DNA of 64,000 nt from Rhabditoides inermis (taxonomy: Eukaryota; Nematoda; Chromadorea; Rhabditida; Rhabditidae). The notes below the pieces were generated by a model, which was not told where the DNA came from, made no database searches, and saw nothing but the letters and a program-made list of their open reading frames with translations. Within the stretch, counting starts at the first letter, position 1. Each line of letters opens with the position of its first letter. This document shows, piece after piece, positions 11,776 through 24,200 of this stretch. The translations under genes were made by a program, and so were the position numbers. The stretch lies in NCBI GenBank assembly GCA_963966185.1, contig CAWZYM010000342.1, positions 185,001-249,000 on the forward strand, in the 5' to 3' direction.

Positions 11776-14177
11776 ACCTTCTCGACATACCGTCACACCT
11801 GGTCGACTCTCATGCAGGGCACTACGTGTCTTTTTGAATTGCCCCATGGTTTTAAGATGTTACTTTGTACAGTTTGTATCGAAAAATGACCCTGATTTCA
11901 GCGGATAGTGATAAGATACGAAAAAGGAAGGTTGGAGGGGGAAGGGGTGATAACCCGTTCCGTACGGTAGTCGTATCTATGCGAAACCATCGATGCGGAG
12001 TCCGGATACGGTATACGGTATGCGCCTATCTCACATATCTCTCTCTCTCTCTCTCTCACACTCCGAGATAGTGGTTCGGGGCGATCCACCACTAACGCAA
12101 AAAGGCACGGGACCGCTCCGAAAACACAAATGCATTCCGACAATTGCAATCAGCATTCGAAATCGAGAGTGTCAAAGCCGTTCCTCGGGATTATAGAAAT
12201 GTATACAGTATTCTGGGGCGAGAGAGTGTGCGACATGCGGAGAGCGCAGGTGAGCACACAATTCGAGATCCTTTCGGCTTATAACTGTTGATTACGAAGA
12301 TGCCTCCGACCGTCACAAGGCGATTTAGGATATTGAGAAAGAAGGGGCGAGAGAGTGAGAGAAGCAGACAGTCAGAAGGGTGGGCGAAACAGTGTGTACT
12401 TTAGAGAGACGCAGGCTATGGGGGCTATGGTATTCCGATGTGTCGTTGACGGTGCTACATAGCTAAAACCGATTGTCGAGAGAGTACTGAGAGGGAGAGG
12501 CGCAGACGAAAAAGCGACGAGACAGTGTGTGAATTGAGAGGGCGCAGACATGCACTGCCTTTCTACGTAACCGATAGGCTTATTCGAGGCAGCGACGCAC
12601 ACCTATTTTCGGCTTCCATATTTGGAGATCTCAGAGTTCCGCGAATATTTGCATGCATCTACTGTAGAAAGAGATCAAAGATTTCAAATGTATCTACTAT
12701 GAATGTGAGTTAAACGTATATACCTAAAAGGGTATATAACTAAAAAGAACGGAACACTACGTGAAGTATCTTTTTTTCAAACTTTTGTCATGATGAGGTG
12801 TAGTGTGTGATCAGCATGTTGAATATCCGGAACAAGCGCTCTCGCTTTAATAATTATGCGCTCAGATGATCGCATTCCAAAGTAAGTCGAGAATAATCAG
12901 ATTAATCAGAATTTGCCGGGATTCTGTGTGGCATTTCCGAAATGATCTATTTATATGCGATAAGTGATAAGTGATATGTCTACAAATTACAACACTTGTC
13001 AAGCTTTGGCGGAAAGGATTAATCGCTTCATTGACGGCACGCGACTATTTACCTATTTACACACTCCACCCGTCTATTTACCCCGCCACCAATCAGAACA
13101 CACCGATCGCGGCGACATGAAAGGGCAGAGGAGGGAGGGATAGCAAGAGCGATTAACAGTCGCGCACAATGGAAGAGACAGCCGAGAGTAGACGGGGTCA
13201 GCGAGACTTTCTGTGGGTCGGCATGATACGTTTAGGAGACAGGTTGGCAATAATAGTAATATTTACTACCGTGTATACTATACAGAAGAACACGAGACGG
13301 CAAAAGCACGAGACGCAATCATTCCGACACCAGAACGTCTTCTGAGAAACATACTTTACATCAGAAGAACAGAACACTTCTCGGATCAAGTGAATGTTCT
13401 CATGATTTGATGTGATTTGAGATGATTTAAGACAGCGAACTGCCGCTTTCCGACGATAGAATCTCTCCCCCTTCCTAGCTCCACTCCCACGCAACTCGCG
13501 CACCCCAATTAGTCAACACGTCATTGGATTAACATGTTCTCGGCGATGACGTCACCTGCTGACAACCGTGACAACCGCTAATTAGCATATCCGGTGTACT
13601 GTATGCGGTGGGTTGCGCAAAGGTTGATGCGCTCGATTTGATATACATCTCATGTGGGAAAGGCATGACGAGAGAGTGTGAAGGTGAGGCTACTGTACTT
13701 TCGAGGGAGGGGAACCTGAATTGCCGTCACACTGCACTATTTTGGTTTCAACACACAACTCTCTCTCTCTCTCTCTCTCTCCCCCCCTCTCTCTCTCCTT
13801 CCCTCAAACTGGCACATACAGTCGACATAATAGGGGGATCATCTCGAAATCGGCGCGCACACCCAGGCTACCGTAATCCGCCCCAACTATTGTACGACTG
13901 GTTCCTATTTCCAACTTTGCGCGCGCCATAAACGCACCCCCGCATCATCACTTTACGAGGGAGGGACGCGAAGAGTCCCGCCGGCCCTGCCGTTTCGGCG
14001 GAATCAATTCCCGAAAGTCAAGATTCCCACGAGCTGCCGACACGGCTGGCGCGGGTCACACGAGGATTCACCGTGTGTCTGTGTGTGTGTGTTGGAGAGG
14101 AGAGAGAGAGAGAGGGGGGAGCGCACGCCCTGAGGGCAAACGGGATTACTGTAGCCTACGTGTTCATTAGGAAGATG

Positions 14178-14221
<44 letters not shown>

Positions 14222-17200
14222 GGGGGGGGGGGGGTAAGCGGATTGCATGCCTTCTGCTATGAGGCTATAAGAAGCAGGTAGTAGGTGCTAATTAGAATAT
14301 GACTTTTCGAATCTTGTCGAAGGAAAGCTGCGATGAGGTGAGCAGAGGTATGAGTGATTGAGGGAGAGGGACCAAAGGACGAAGTCGCTACAGCCAGACG
14401 ATCACAGCGGGTGGTCTCACTTCACTCACACTTCACTAATACCCCAGACTGGCAGCACTGCAAGGTGCAAGGACAAATCATCGAGTTTCAGTATAATCGA
14501 CACAAAATCGCCAGACCAGGTGCATTTGTGACACGAACAAAGTTTGACAGGCGACGCGAATCTCTCCTTGCACCTTCAGGGACCATCCATAGTGACAAAG
14601 TACAGTATGACTAATTGCTCCGCCGCGGCTGAAAGGCAGATGGCTCAATTACCGCAGAGAGACAGAGCTGCACTGAATGCGAGAGTGGGTTTTTCTCACA
14701 CACACACACACCCTGGGTGCAAAGTGCCATCGGCTGTGCCTCATTCTAGACTCTTCAAGGATCGGCGGACAAAGCGCGCTATATCACCCCTGAATGGAGC
14801 CGTTCGCGCAGCGTCAAGAGGGTAATGACTGTAATGATATCCTCCATCTCTTCCTTCCAAGGATGCTGCCAGATGCAATGAGAGAGAGGGTAGAGAGAGA
14901 GGGGGAGAGACAAACACACTACTGACCGGGACCTTCGGCCGGAACCAATGAACCAATGAACCCACAGCTCTTCCCAGAGTTGGATTAATTCGTCAGGCAA
15001 ATAGGGCGAGGTGCGAGGGAAGGGAGGAGAGAGGGTGAGAGAGTATGGGGAAAGGAGAGAGTCAGACGGCCGAGAAGGGTCATCGCTGTATGAACAAGTG
15101 CCTTCTCGCTTGGCTTGCACTCGCGCATTGCACACAATGTAGCGAGTCTCTGTTTGCTAATTTGCATATTTGCACTCTCACTCGAAGACGACACCTCACT
15201 GTTGCCAGATGGAAAGGGGTGTAAAGAAACGTGATATATAGTTTGTAAAGTGTTTTTATAGAAATTTGGACTCAATGCAATTATGAGATCAAGAAAATTG
15301 TTATAGCACACTGTGAGATCGGAAAAAGAGTAAGTTGTATAACACAAAAAGGAGTGTATATGTATACGTCAAACATGTCATGATTTATCCTCCAGGATTT
15401 GTCAGTGTGGGTGGATGATGTAGGATACTGGATACAGCCAATAAAAATCACTCTTTTTTCCATACATAACCCGATTTCGAGTCGGCGTTTACCGATCGAC
15501 TGAATGATTATCCACTATCAGTGGGATAATTGCTGGATAACGAGTAATTGAGGAGTTATCACCCCACCATACTATGCACACATCATTGTTCACTGCCCGG
15601 AAATCTCTTTTGTCATTCTCTCCGATTGCTTTCTCGGTCGACAAATGAAATGGACATTTCTTGAGAGGAAGGGATTTTCGAATGCTATAATCCCGGATTT
15701 CGCATTCGAAAATAGATGGACGAGAGCCATTTGTGTGATTCGAAACCGGATAAACAATGACGATGTTCGATTTGTGTAGTTGATTGCGAGAGCTTTCGAG
15801 AAGCGCACGAATTCTCTTAGAAAATGCCAAGGAGTTGGTTGTTTGCATTGGTCACATAAGTGTTGGTTGGTCTTATAGTTGGTTACAACGTTACTAAATC
15901 TTTCGAGATGTGAACGGGTTCTCTTACAAAAGGCCGAGGGGCCGGATTCAAATGTCTCAGGTCTCAGGTCACATCACCAAACACATGCCAGCAGTCTCAC
16001 CATTTGCTTCCCTGCCGGGTGTCGGTTTCTAATCCCCCTCTCTCGCTTCCGCCTGGCCCCTGTTACGGTAACACCGTAATTACTTGCACAACCCAGCTGC
16101 GGGGGATACTGTATCGCCGGCACTGCGTTATGTAATGCAATTTGCCGAGTGTGCAAACATGGTGGTAGATACGTTTCGGTGAGGGAATGTGTATACGTTT
16201 CCGAGTACGTTTCAAGAGAGAGTGCCGATCACGGTCGATTGACTCGGAAACAATGGGGAGGAGAGGAAGAGAGGGGGAGATGATCCCTATTCACTCGGGT
16301 ACAATAGAGAGTCCGCGAAATCCGAGTGGGTCATAAACACATATCCGAGAAATCTCTCCAAATCCCAGAGTGACATTGAGATACCCGTAAAATAGTCGGC
16401 GAGAACGTCAACAGCTCTCTCTCTCTCTCTCTCTCTCTCTAACTTCTTACCTGGCTGGAACGAGGAAGTCACGGAAAAGTGCAGCTAACACCAACAATAA
16501 CAAGATGAGCTATAAATCACTCCTATCATTTCTCACCCTCTGACATTTCGGCTTATCGGGGACAGCTTAGTGCGCCCACACTCGATGGTATGCGGGTCTC
16601 TCTTTCCACCTCTCTCTATCTCTCCTCTCTCTCCAACCTATTTCGTTTTTGGTATGACTAGGACTAGCACCCTGCTCCTCCCTCGTTGCTCCACAGTGAT
16701 AATGTGATCATACTGATAAGATCACAGGTGATTATCTGGCTCCACGTAGTCGCCAGGTGTGAACGAGTGATTGCTAATCAAATACCACAAAACCAGTAAA
16801 TGTTGCGAAACACTTCCGGAAAACTGTCATAGGAAGATGAATGATAAGATAAATGATTTATAGCTCATCTTGCCATTGTTTAGTTTTTGAACTTCATTAG
16901 TTGAAACACACATCATTTCACTTGTGGTGCGCTGGAGACGTAAAGTTGTAAATCTCTTCGCAAATATGCATTTATTAATCATGAACAATGCTTTCTCAGC
17001 TACATTAACTATATGACTAATTACTATCCAGGTGAGAAAGGTATCGTCTTTCGGAGATGAGAGGGTACGGGTGAGAGGAGGGAAGAGCCGAGAGAGATAC
17101 GGTAATTATGAGATTAACTCGCCGCGACCTCTCCCCCTTCTTACTACGAGAGGCTAATGCAGGAAAGCTGTCGTCGTCTTTGTGAGACTGGCAAAATGGA

Positions 17201-17614
17201 TAGGGATAAGTGAAATTATTTGAACCTTTTTTCATGTTGTCTGCGAACGTATAGTCTATGAACCTATTTTTCATGTCGAACGTGAAGACGATATGAGACG
17301 GAAACACTGTTTACGTTTTCTCGCGTAATACTAACAATACATGCAAGTGTGTTGCTACAAATAATTTACTTCTGCAACGTATCAGGAATGCGAGCTCGCA
17401 GCATTTTGTTTGTTCTTAGGGTCGACCTGTAAATTTGTAATGAAATTTTCGCAAGAGAGAGAGGGAGAGGAAGGGAGAAATGAGTGGAGCTATGATCTCA
17501 CGTTTTCCACTCTCTCCCTCCTGATTTCGTAGTGCACGGGCCTTTTAGGAAAGCAGGTATAGCAGAGTAGGGCGCATTCGAACAGCTGAAACGAGAGAAA
17601 AAAAAACACTCTTC

Positions 17615-17646
<32 letters not shown>

Positions 17647-17940
17647 TTGTCAGTGTCACGGTTATTCCCAATAGAAGGGACAGAGCAAGAAAGAGTGCAA
17701 TATCAATTGAGACTGATTCACTGATTCACACTTTTTACGATATTGTTTGATTTGTCGACGGTTCGGGTTTGCAATTGTTTGAATTTTTCGTTAATGCGTC
17801 CACTATTCTCGCTAAAATTCTGTGTTCTGAACTTTTCTCTACTCACCTCCTTGTTCTCCGCATAGTTTAGCGTGTGTACTCAAGCAAATTAGGTGATTAG
17901 ACTAAATTTCGCGACTGCGTAATTTTTGGCATTACCATTC
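9498..17940. other. 8.4-kb gene-free upstream region of the Otx gene
   Basis: I see no exon with coding character on either strand. GA/CT microsatellites lie at about 10450-10470, 11059-11120, 11706-11775, 12038-12060, 13758-13797, 14100-14120, 14181-14218, 16411-16441 and 17611-17641, and a G run lies at 14221-14233. Several GGATTA/TAATCC words (for example near 9784 and 13874) fit K50 homeodomain sites, and TACCGTAATC-type motifs recur. The region plausibly holds the cis-regulatory DNA of the homeobox gene and the promoter of the MSP gene at 18005, but neither is shown by the sequence. Confidence 0.5.
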
Positions 17941-18004
17941 TTATAAGCGTGCAGTGCGGTCGGTACAAAAGGCGGGCGCGGCGGACTGCCGGCATCCATT
18001 TGCC

Positions 18005-18442
18005 ATGGCTCAGTCCGTCGCTCCCGGAGATATCAACACCCAGCCGGGTACCAAGATCGTCTTCAACGCCCCCTACGATGACAAGCACACCTACCACATC
18101 AAGGTGCGTGGATATCGATCGGTTATCGATCGATCATTGAATGATTGGTCTTTTCAGATCACCAACACTGGAGGTCGCCGCATCGGATGGGCCATCAAGA
18201 CCACCAACATGAAGCGCCTCGGCGTCGACCCGCCGTGCGGAGTGCTCGACCCCAAGGAGGCCGTGCTGATGGCTGTCTCTTGCGACGCGTTCAAGTTCGG
18301 AGAGGAGGACACCAACAACGACCGCATCACCATCGAGTGGACCAACACCCCCGACGGCGCGGCCAAGACCTTCCGCCGCGAGTGGTTCCAGGGCGACGGA
18401 ATGGTCCGCCGCAAGAACCTCCCCATCGAGTACAACCCTTGA
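18005..18442 (+). CDS. major sperm protein (MSP)
   Basis: There are two exons, 18005-18103 and 18158-18442, with a 54-bp intron (GTGCGT...TTTCAG). The product is exactly 127 aa, the family length. It shows the invariant MSP blocks [55 protein letters not shown] and [19 protein letters not shown] is the nematode sperm cytoskeletal protein. It polymerises to drive amoeboid crawling and is also secreted as an oocyte-maturation signal. It is an Ig-like beta sandwich of the MSP domain family. An AATAAA signal follows at 18458-18463. An ATG in the same frame further upstream (17954) is unlikely as a start, because MAQS is the conserved N terminus. Confidence 0.97.
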   Translation: MAQSVAPGDINTQPGTKIVFNAPYDDKHTYHIKVRGYRSVIDRSLNDWSFQITNTGGRRIGWAIKTTNMKRLGVDPPCGVLDPKEAVLMAVSCDAFKFGEEDTNNDRITIEWTNTPDGAAKTFRREWFQGDGMVRRKNLPIEYNP

Positions 18443-18457
18443 ATGCGTTGATGATCA

Positions 18458-18463
18458 ATAAAT
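18458..18463 (+). terminator. poly(A) signal of the MSP gene
   Basis: A canonical AATAAA lies 16 nt after the MSP stop codon. Confidence 0.7.
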
Positions 18464-18540
18464 GATTGCAAAATTTCATTTTGTTTAGCTGGTGTCAGAA
18501 TCGTTACTTTGCACTAAGTAGTCCAAAACTAGTTTGGAGA

Positions 18541-18602
18541 GTTCTGAGATGAGGACACCAACAATGACCACTTCACCATCGAGTGGACCAACATCCCATA
18601 AG
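18541..18602 (+). pseudogene. MSP gene fragment
   Basis: The words GAGGACACCAACAATGACCA and ACCATCGAGTGGACCAACAT match the [16 protein letters not shown] block of the intact gene 240 bp upstream. A shifted frame, a CGCATC to CACTTC change and no flanking MSP sequence mark it as a relic of a tandem duplicate. Confidence 0.75.
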
Positions 18603-19316
18603 AGACATGGCATTTGAAACAAGCAAATGCGATGGTGTTGCTTGTTTTGGCGAGGCGATGCGAGCATACAACCGATATTTACTCCCGCTCACCTTCTCCA
18701 TGTCTACTTCGCCCCGATCGCTGCTCCATCAACGAAGTACGAGTGGACGGCAGAGAGCGGAAAAACTGCCAAAAGCTTCCATATATTTAAGGAGGGAGAG
18801 GGGTTTTCCATAGAGGTCTTCCATAGAGGGAGAGAGAGGAGAGAGAGAGGGAGAAGGATTGCTTATTGCTCTGTTCTTATCGGGCGAAATCGGAGGAGCA
18901 GACAGCGGACCCGGAAGCGGAATGACGTAGCATACAACAGATATTGTTTACATTGAGAATGTGCGAGTGTTGATTGAAGTCTGGTGTGAACTCGGCGAGT
19001 CGATTTCATGTTACGTGACATGTTTTTAAAATATGATAGAGTGGAAATAACTGATTGTTACGACGTTACGAGGCTACAGGAAAGAACGTTGTGAGAAAAA
19101 AAAACTGCTGTAAGAGTGGAAAAGCAAGAATGAGAGTGAGAGGGTAATAGGAACGTAGACTAGATTAGGAGCCCCCCATAAGTAGCTAGATGTTTGATAC
19201 AGATAGCCTAGGGTCAGCTCAATATTTGCCACGCTGTACATTTCCTGTTGTGTTATTGTGTCTCTATAATTTCATGGCAGATAGAGATCATTATTTTATA
19301 CACGAGGTAGAGAGGA
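18603..19316. other. intergenic, no feature recognised
   Basis: No exon, RNA gene or repeat is seen apart from a short GA-rich stretch near 18828-18856. Confidence 0.5.
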
Positions 19317-19638
19317 TTTTAAAGGGAGTGTACACTCTGAATTTCGAAGTTTAGTTAGCACCGGGATGTGAAAATATGATGAAAACGATGCAGTTCTGTC
19401 AGTATAACTACTTGTTGAAAATGCCGGCAAGACGATAAAAAAAATGAGAGCAAAATGTGTCAAAATGCAGAATTTGGTGCCAATTGGTGCCAATTTACAA
19501 TGTTCAACAGAACTTTTCACAAACTTAAAGGTATCTCCGACACATAGTTGTATTGGCAAAGTGCATCATTTTCATCATATTTTCACATCCTAGTACTAAC
19601 TCAACTTGGAAATTCAGAGTGTACACTCCCTTTAAAAC
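19317..19638. mobile_element. MITE-like inverted-repeat element
   Basis: The left end TTTTAAAGGGAGTGTACACT and the right end AGTGTACACTCCCTTTAAAA are perfect inverses. The similarity extends inward through TGTGAAAATATGATGAAAA and its inverse near 19567. Total length is about 320 bp with no coding capacity. Confidence 0.85.
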
Positions 19639-19793
19639 AGGATAACAGGAAACTATGGGGTCGATCTGTATCAATCTAAACTTCCGATCAAAAATATGTG
19701 GCGTGTGTGTATAATTTGCGCATGTGATTCTTCGCGGCATGATATATGTATAATAACAGCTTGATGGAAACCTCTAGTTCAGTGAAGTGTTTA

Positions 19794-20023
19794 TTAAAGG
19801 GTGTATCCGGACAATGTATTATTCCCTGATCTTCAGGATGAGGTCGCTTTCGTTCTCTTCAATGAAGACGAGTTTTGAAGTTCTGTTTTCGCAGAAAATT
19901 GTTAAATTTACAAACAATTTTTCCACGTTCATACAATTTCAAAAGAAGGTTTCATTGACAACAACAAAAGCGACCCCAACCTGAAGATCAGGCAAGATTA
20001 CATTGTCCGGATAAATCCTTTAA
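19794..20023. mobile_element. second MITE-like element, TTAAAGG termini
   Basis: The left end TTAAAGGGTGTATCCGGACA and the right end TGTCCGGATAAATCCTTTAA are imperfect inverses. Inner inverse words are CTGATCTTCAGG and CCTGAAGATCAG, and GGTCGCTTT and AAAGCGACC. It is about 230 bp long. It shares the TTAAAGG start with the element at 4825 but otherwise differs. Confidence 0.8.
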
Positions 20024-20516
20024 CGGACTGATCGCGTAGCAGGGCAATTCATAGGCGACGCGAGTATTCACAACATATCCCTCCGCGCTCTCACATGAGA
20101 CGCGCTGTGAAGTCACAACATATTCCACTCTCAGTTACAGAAACAAGTGAATTCCACTGTATTGTCTATATATTCATTACAGTGTGTAGCACTTCCAATT
20201 CTTTGCGCTTTTTTCATCCACACATCTGCAACTCATTAGAAATAACACGGTTTGCGATGAGAACGATCTTCACTGCAACTCTTCAGCACTCATACGTGCA
20301 TCTCTCTCTATCACTCTTTCTCTCTATATCGTTGTATTCGTTGTATTAGGAATATGTACGAGTACGTACTCACTGGTTTGCATAATAGAATCTATGTCAT
20401 CTCTTAGGGTCGCTCTTCGCGCGGCCTGATATCGTCACTGCCTTGGAGGTGACTCCCGATACCAACATACATAAACCGTGATTCTCTAAAACACACACAT
20501 TCACACATTTCTCTTT

Positions 20517-20581
<65 letters not shown>

Positions 20582-21201
20582 TTCACCCCCTCCTCCTATT
20601 TTATCTCTTTCACCTAGTGGTGTGAGAGAACTAGTTTAACTATACTCTACAGCAAACATACTTCCTATAACAATTATTTATGTAAATAAATAAAGGTATT
20701 TATTTATTTATGATACGTTTTTCAAGTTACGGCATTTATTCTTCAAAAGCAATATTCGTTCTCTGTAGCCGTTCGATTATATTTGTATTGTTTACATTAT
20801 GTTTTCGATATTGATGTTTTTATAGCGTTCGTTTTGCATTGTATAAATGTGATTAATATTTAGGCGATTGAAACTGATGGTCGTGAAGCCCCGTTCTATG
20901 GAGCGAAACGACCATTCCGCACCACAATTCGTCTTTGCGTTAACTACTCAGCGTCGTCTGTAGCATCGACATCACACACAGGTGCGTCTTATTCTTATTC
21001 AAATTTGCCTTATTGTTATTAATACTGTTTCATTCATTTACACCATGATACTTTCATGATCGATAAATTGTGTACCATTCTCACTTCATTTGTTTTGTTT
21101 GTGCTTTCAAGAGGTTGGCGCACCTTATCCATATATTCATCAGACGAACTTGCATAACGTATTTCAATGTATAGGTCACTTATTCGTTTGTTATTGTTCA
21201 G
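20024..21201. other. upstream region of the RS/coiled-coil gene
   Basis: No exon is seen. A (TC)n tract lies at 20517-20578 and an ATTTATTTATTTA run near 20698. The CAG immediately before the ATG at 21202 is either a spliced-leader acceptor or the end of a 5' UTR intron. Confidence 0.5.
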
Positions 21202-24200
21202 ATGTCTTTTCCTAATGACTATATGGGTCCGCCTGGAATGATGGGTGGTCCCGGACCGGGCCCGCCGCCAATGGGCTATATTCCTGATCCCATGAACAAC
21301 ATGATGCCGCCGCCCGGTATGGGCTACGGTCCTGGTCCGTGCGGTCCGCCGGGTCCCTATTACCCCGGACCGTACGGACCCGGTGCGTGCCCGCCCGGCT
21401 ACGGCCCTGGACCCTATGGACCGCCCGGCTATGCAATGCCCTACCTTCCACCGGCGCGTCAGGTGCGAAATTTTGCCTACTTTCTCGTAGATTGTGTAGT
21501 TGTATAAGAATTACCTTGCTATTTCCATAATTGTATATTTTACATGTCGTATTCCAGTCTCTGCTGGACCTGGACCTCGGTCAGGGTCCGGTTGCTTTGA
21601 GGAAGGGGCGCCGCGGCCGCTCGTCCTCGTCTTCCCCGCCGCGTCGCCATAAGTCGTCGCGCCGCAGTCGCAGCCGCGAGCGGAAGCGCTCGCGCTCGCC
21701 GCCCCGCAAGCGTACGCCGCCGAGGAGGGGAGTGCACGACGCGAGGGACGATATCGAGAGGATCAGGCGCGAGAGGGAGCGGCGGGAGAGGAAGCGCTCG
21801 CCTGCCAAGCGACGGTCTCGTTCACCTGCCAAACGAAGATCACGTTCACCTGCCAGGCGGCGCACGCCTCCGCGGAAGCGCTCGCGTTCCCCCGCCCGTC
21901 ATCCTCGCTCTCCTCCTCGAACGAGCTCGCGTCGCTCTCGCTCACCCCGCCGCCTGTCCCCGGAAGGCGCGTCTCCGAGCAGTTGGATGGACGAGGGCTG
22001 GATGCGCATCCACGCGGAGGAGCGCGCGCTGGAGGCGGAGAGGGCCGAGGTGCGCCGCATGAACGACGAGCTGCAGCGGGAGAAGCTGCGCGTGCAGCGG
22101 CTGCAGCAGGAGGAGGCGGCGCGGCTGGAGGACGCCGAGGTGGTGGTCGAGCCGATACCCATGTACCCCGACCCCGAGGAGCTGGAGGAGATCCAGCGGA
22201 AGCGGATGGTGGACGAGGCCAAGCAGCGCATCGCCTTCCTCGAGAAGCAGCAGCAGGAGGAGGAGGCGAGGGAGAAGCGCGAGGCGGAGCGGAAGCAGCG
22301 GCTGGAGGAGAAGCAGAGGGAGGAGGAGGAGCGGCGCAAGATGGAGATACTGCAGAAGGTGGAGAAGCAGCGGCAGGAGAGAGAGCGCAGGGAGGAGGAG
22401 GAGAGGCGGCGCGAGGCCGAGCGGCTGTCGACGCTCAGCGTGGACGCGCAGGTGATGCTCATGCCGGCCGACTCTCCCGACTGGGCCAAGTTCGAGAAGT
22501 GGATCCCGGTGGTGGAGCGGTTCGCCAAGCAGATCTCGCGCACCGTGGAGATCTATGACGACTGGTGTGAGTAGAGCAGTAGAATGTCGTGTTCGTCTAA
22601 TTGTCGTCCAATTTTGTAAAATCACTGGCCCCATTCAGATTTGTCCCGATTTCTGTTTGTAGCGGAGGCCCACGCGTTTTCTAGGTCCCGAATGTGTGAC
22701 CCGCTGCCAAAGTGTCATAGGTCATGTCAACTCCCAACTAGATAATAGACACCACTGTCCCACGTAGTCACTTTTTCATGGCTCGCGCCCCGCGTTTAGT
22801 ATTGATAGCTGTTGAATGAGTGAGAATCCAATTATCCATCCCACCCCACAGAGCACTACTTAGATTCGCAAGTGAGAGTTGCTTGACGTAAGCTGCCGCT
22901 CTCCCTCCTTCATCTCACCTCGCTCCTCGCTCCCTCGCTGTCCCTCTTCGTTTTCTCACATACCCACCCTCCCACTCCCTAAATAGCTCTACGCAGCGCC
23001 GCAGCTTTACTTGAACTCACCCAATTAGAATAAATAAACAAGCTTCGATGTACGATACTCAATTCCATTGCCCACCCATTCCATGCGTTCTTGTTCATTT
23101 ATCTTGCTAATGTGACTAGAGTCTTTTAGTCACCTCTACGGATGACTTTGGTCGTCCGGTGAACGAGAAGCGCACCTTTGCCAAGTTCACCGCCATCCCC
23201 TACTGTCTCATAGGGGGCAACAATGGACACATCATACGAGAGTGAGTCGAAGTCTTCTACATTCTACCTCAAACTATGACATACTTCGTCCTTTTAAACA
23301 TGGTTGACATAAGAGAAAGAGAGATTTCAGCGTGGCTGCGAAGCGCGCCAAGATCATGATCATGGTTCGTCTCATCCAGATGGGAGTCGTGCCGCATCCG
23401 CTCGCACGACTTTTGCTGGCTGATGATGGCAGTGAAAAGGTGCGTGTGAATATTATGATTGTTTTAAATGAAATGAATGATTGGTATGGCACGCTGCGCG
23501 TGCGCGCGTGCGGCGTGCCACAGATCATAACAAACGGGTTTTGTTCAGGGTTCAGGGAGATAGTTGGGAACTTTGTACATTCGAATACAGAAATGAAGAT
23601 ACACATTTTCCGTGCGGGACCCGGGACAACACACCGGGCAGTCGATGAAAATGATCTCGCACTCGCAGGCTGCAATTTAGAAAACGCATGATCGTTTCTC
23701 GTAGCCATTGGAAGAGCACGAGATCATTATCACCGATTACCCGGTGTGTGGTCCCGCACGGAAAATGAGTATCTTCATTTCTGTAGTCAAATGTACAAAA
23801 CTCCAATCATCTCCCTGAACAAACCTATATATTCAATCCGTTTCAGTACACGAACCTGACAAAGTACATCGTCTCGATAATTGCTCCGTTCATGCCGCGC
23901 ATCTCGAATATATTCAAGACGTGTGAGAGTTTTGTTAAATACAGTATTGTTTGAAAATACAGTACCCCTGTTCCAGTCCCACTGAAGAGGTACAAGACGG
24001 TGCAGCCGCGCGAGCCGCACGAGATTCAGATGATTGAGAGGAAATACCACGAGGTGGTCGCCCCACAGTGAGTAGTGGTTATTGATTTATTGATGTATTG
24101 ATCGATTCATGCTGGGCCGGTTTTTGCAGCATTGCGCCGTACTGGTGTCGCACGTGGAAATTAAGCAGAGAAGAGTACCGACTGTTGAGTGAGGTGAGTA

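Noticed and set aside
22000..22634. Long minus and alternative + frames over the RS/coiled-coil exon
   Set aside because: Shadows of the biased Arg/Glu/Ser-rich coding strand. The + frame that joins upstream and downstream exons in phase is the real one.
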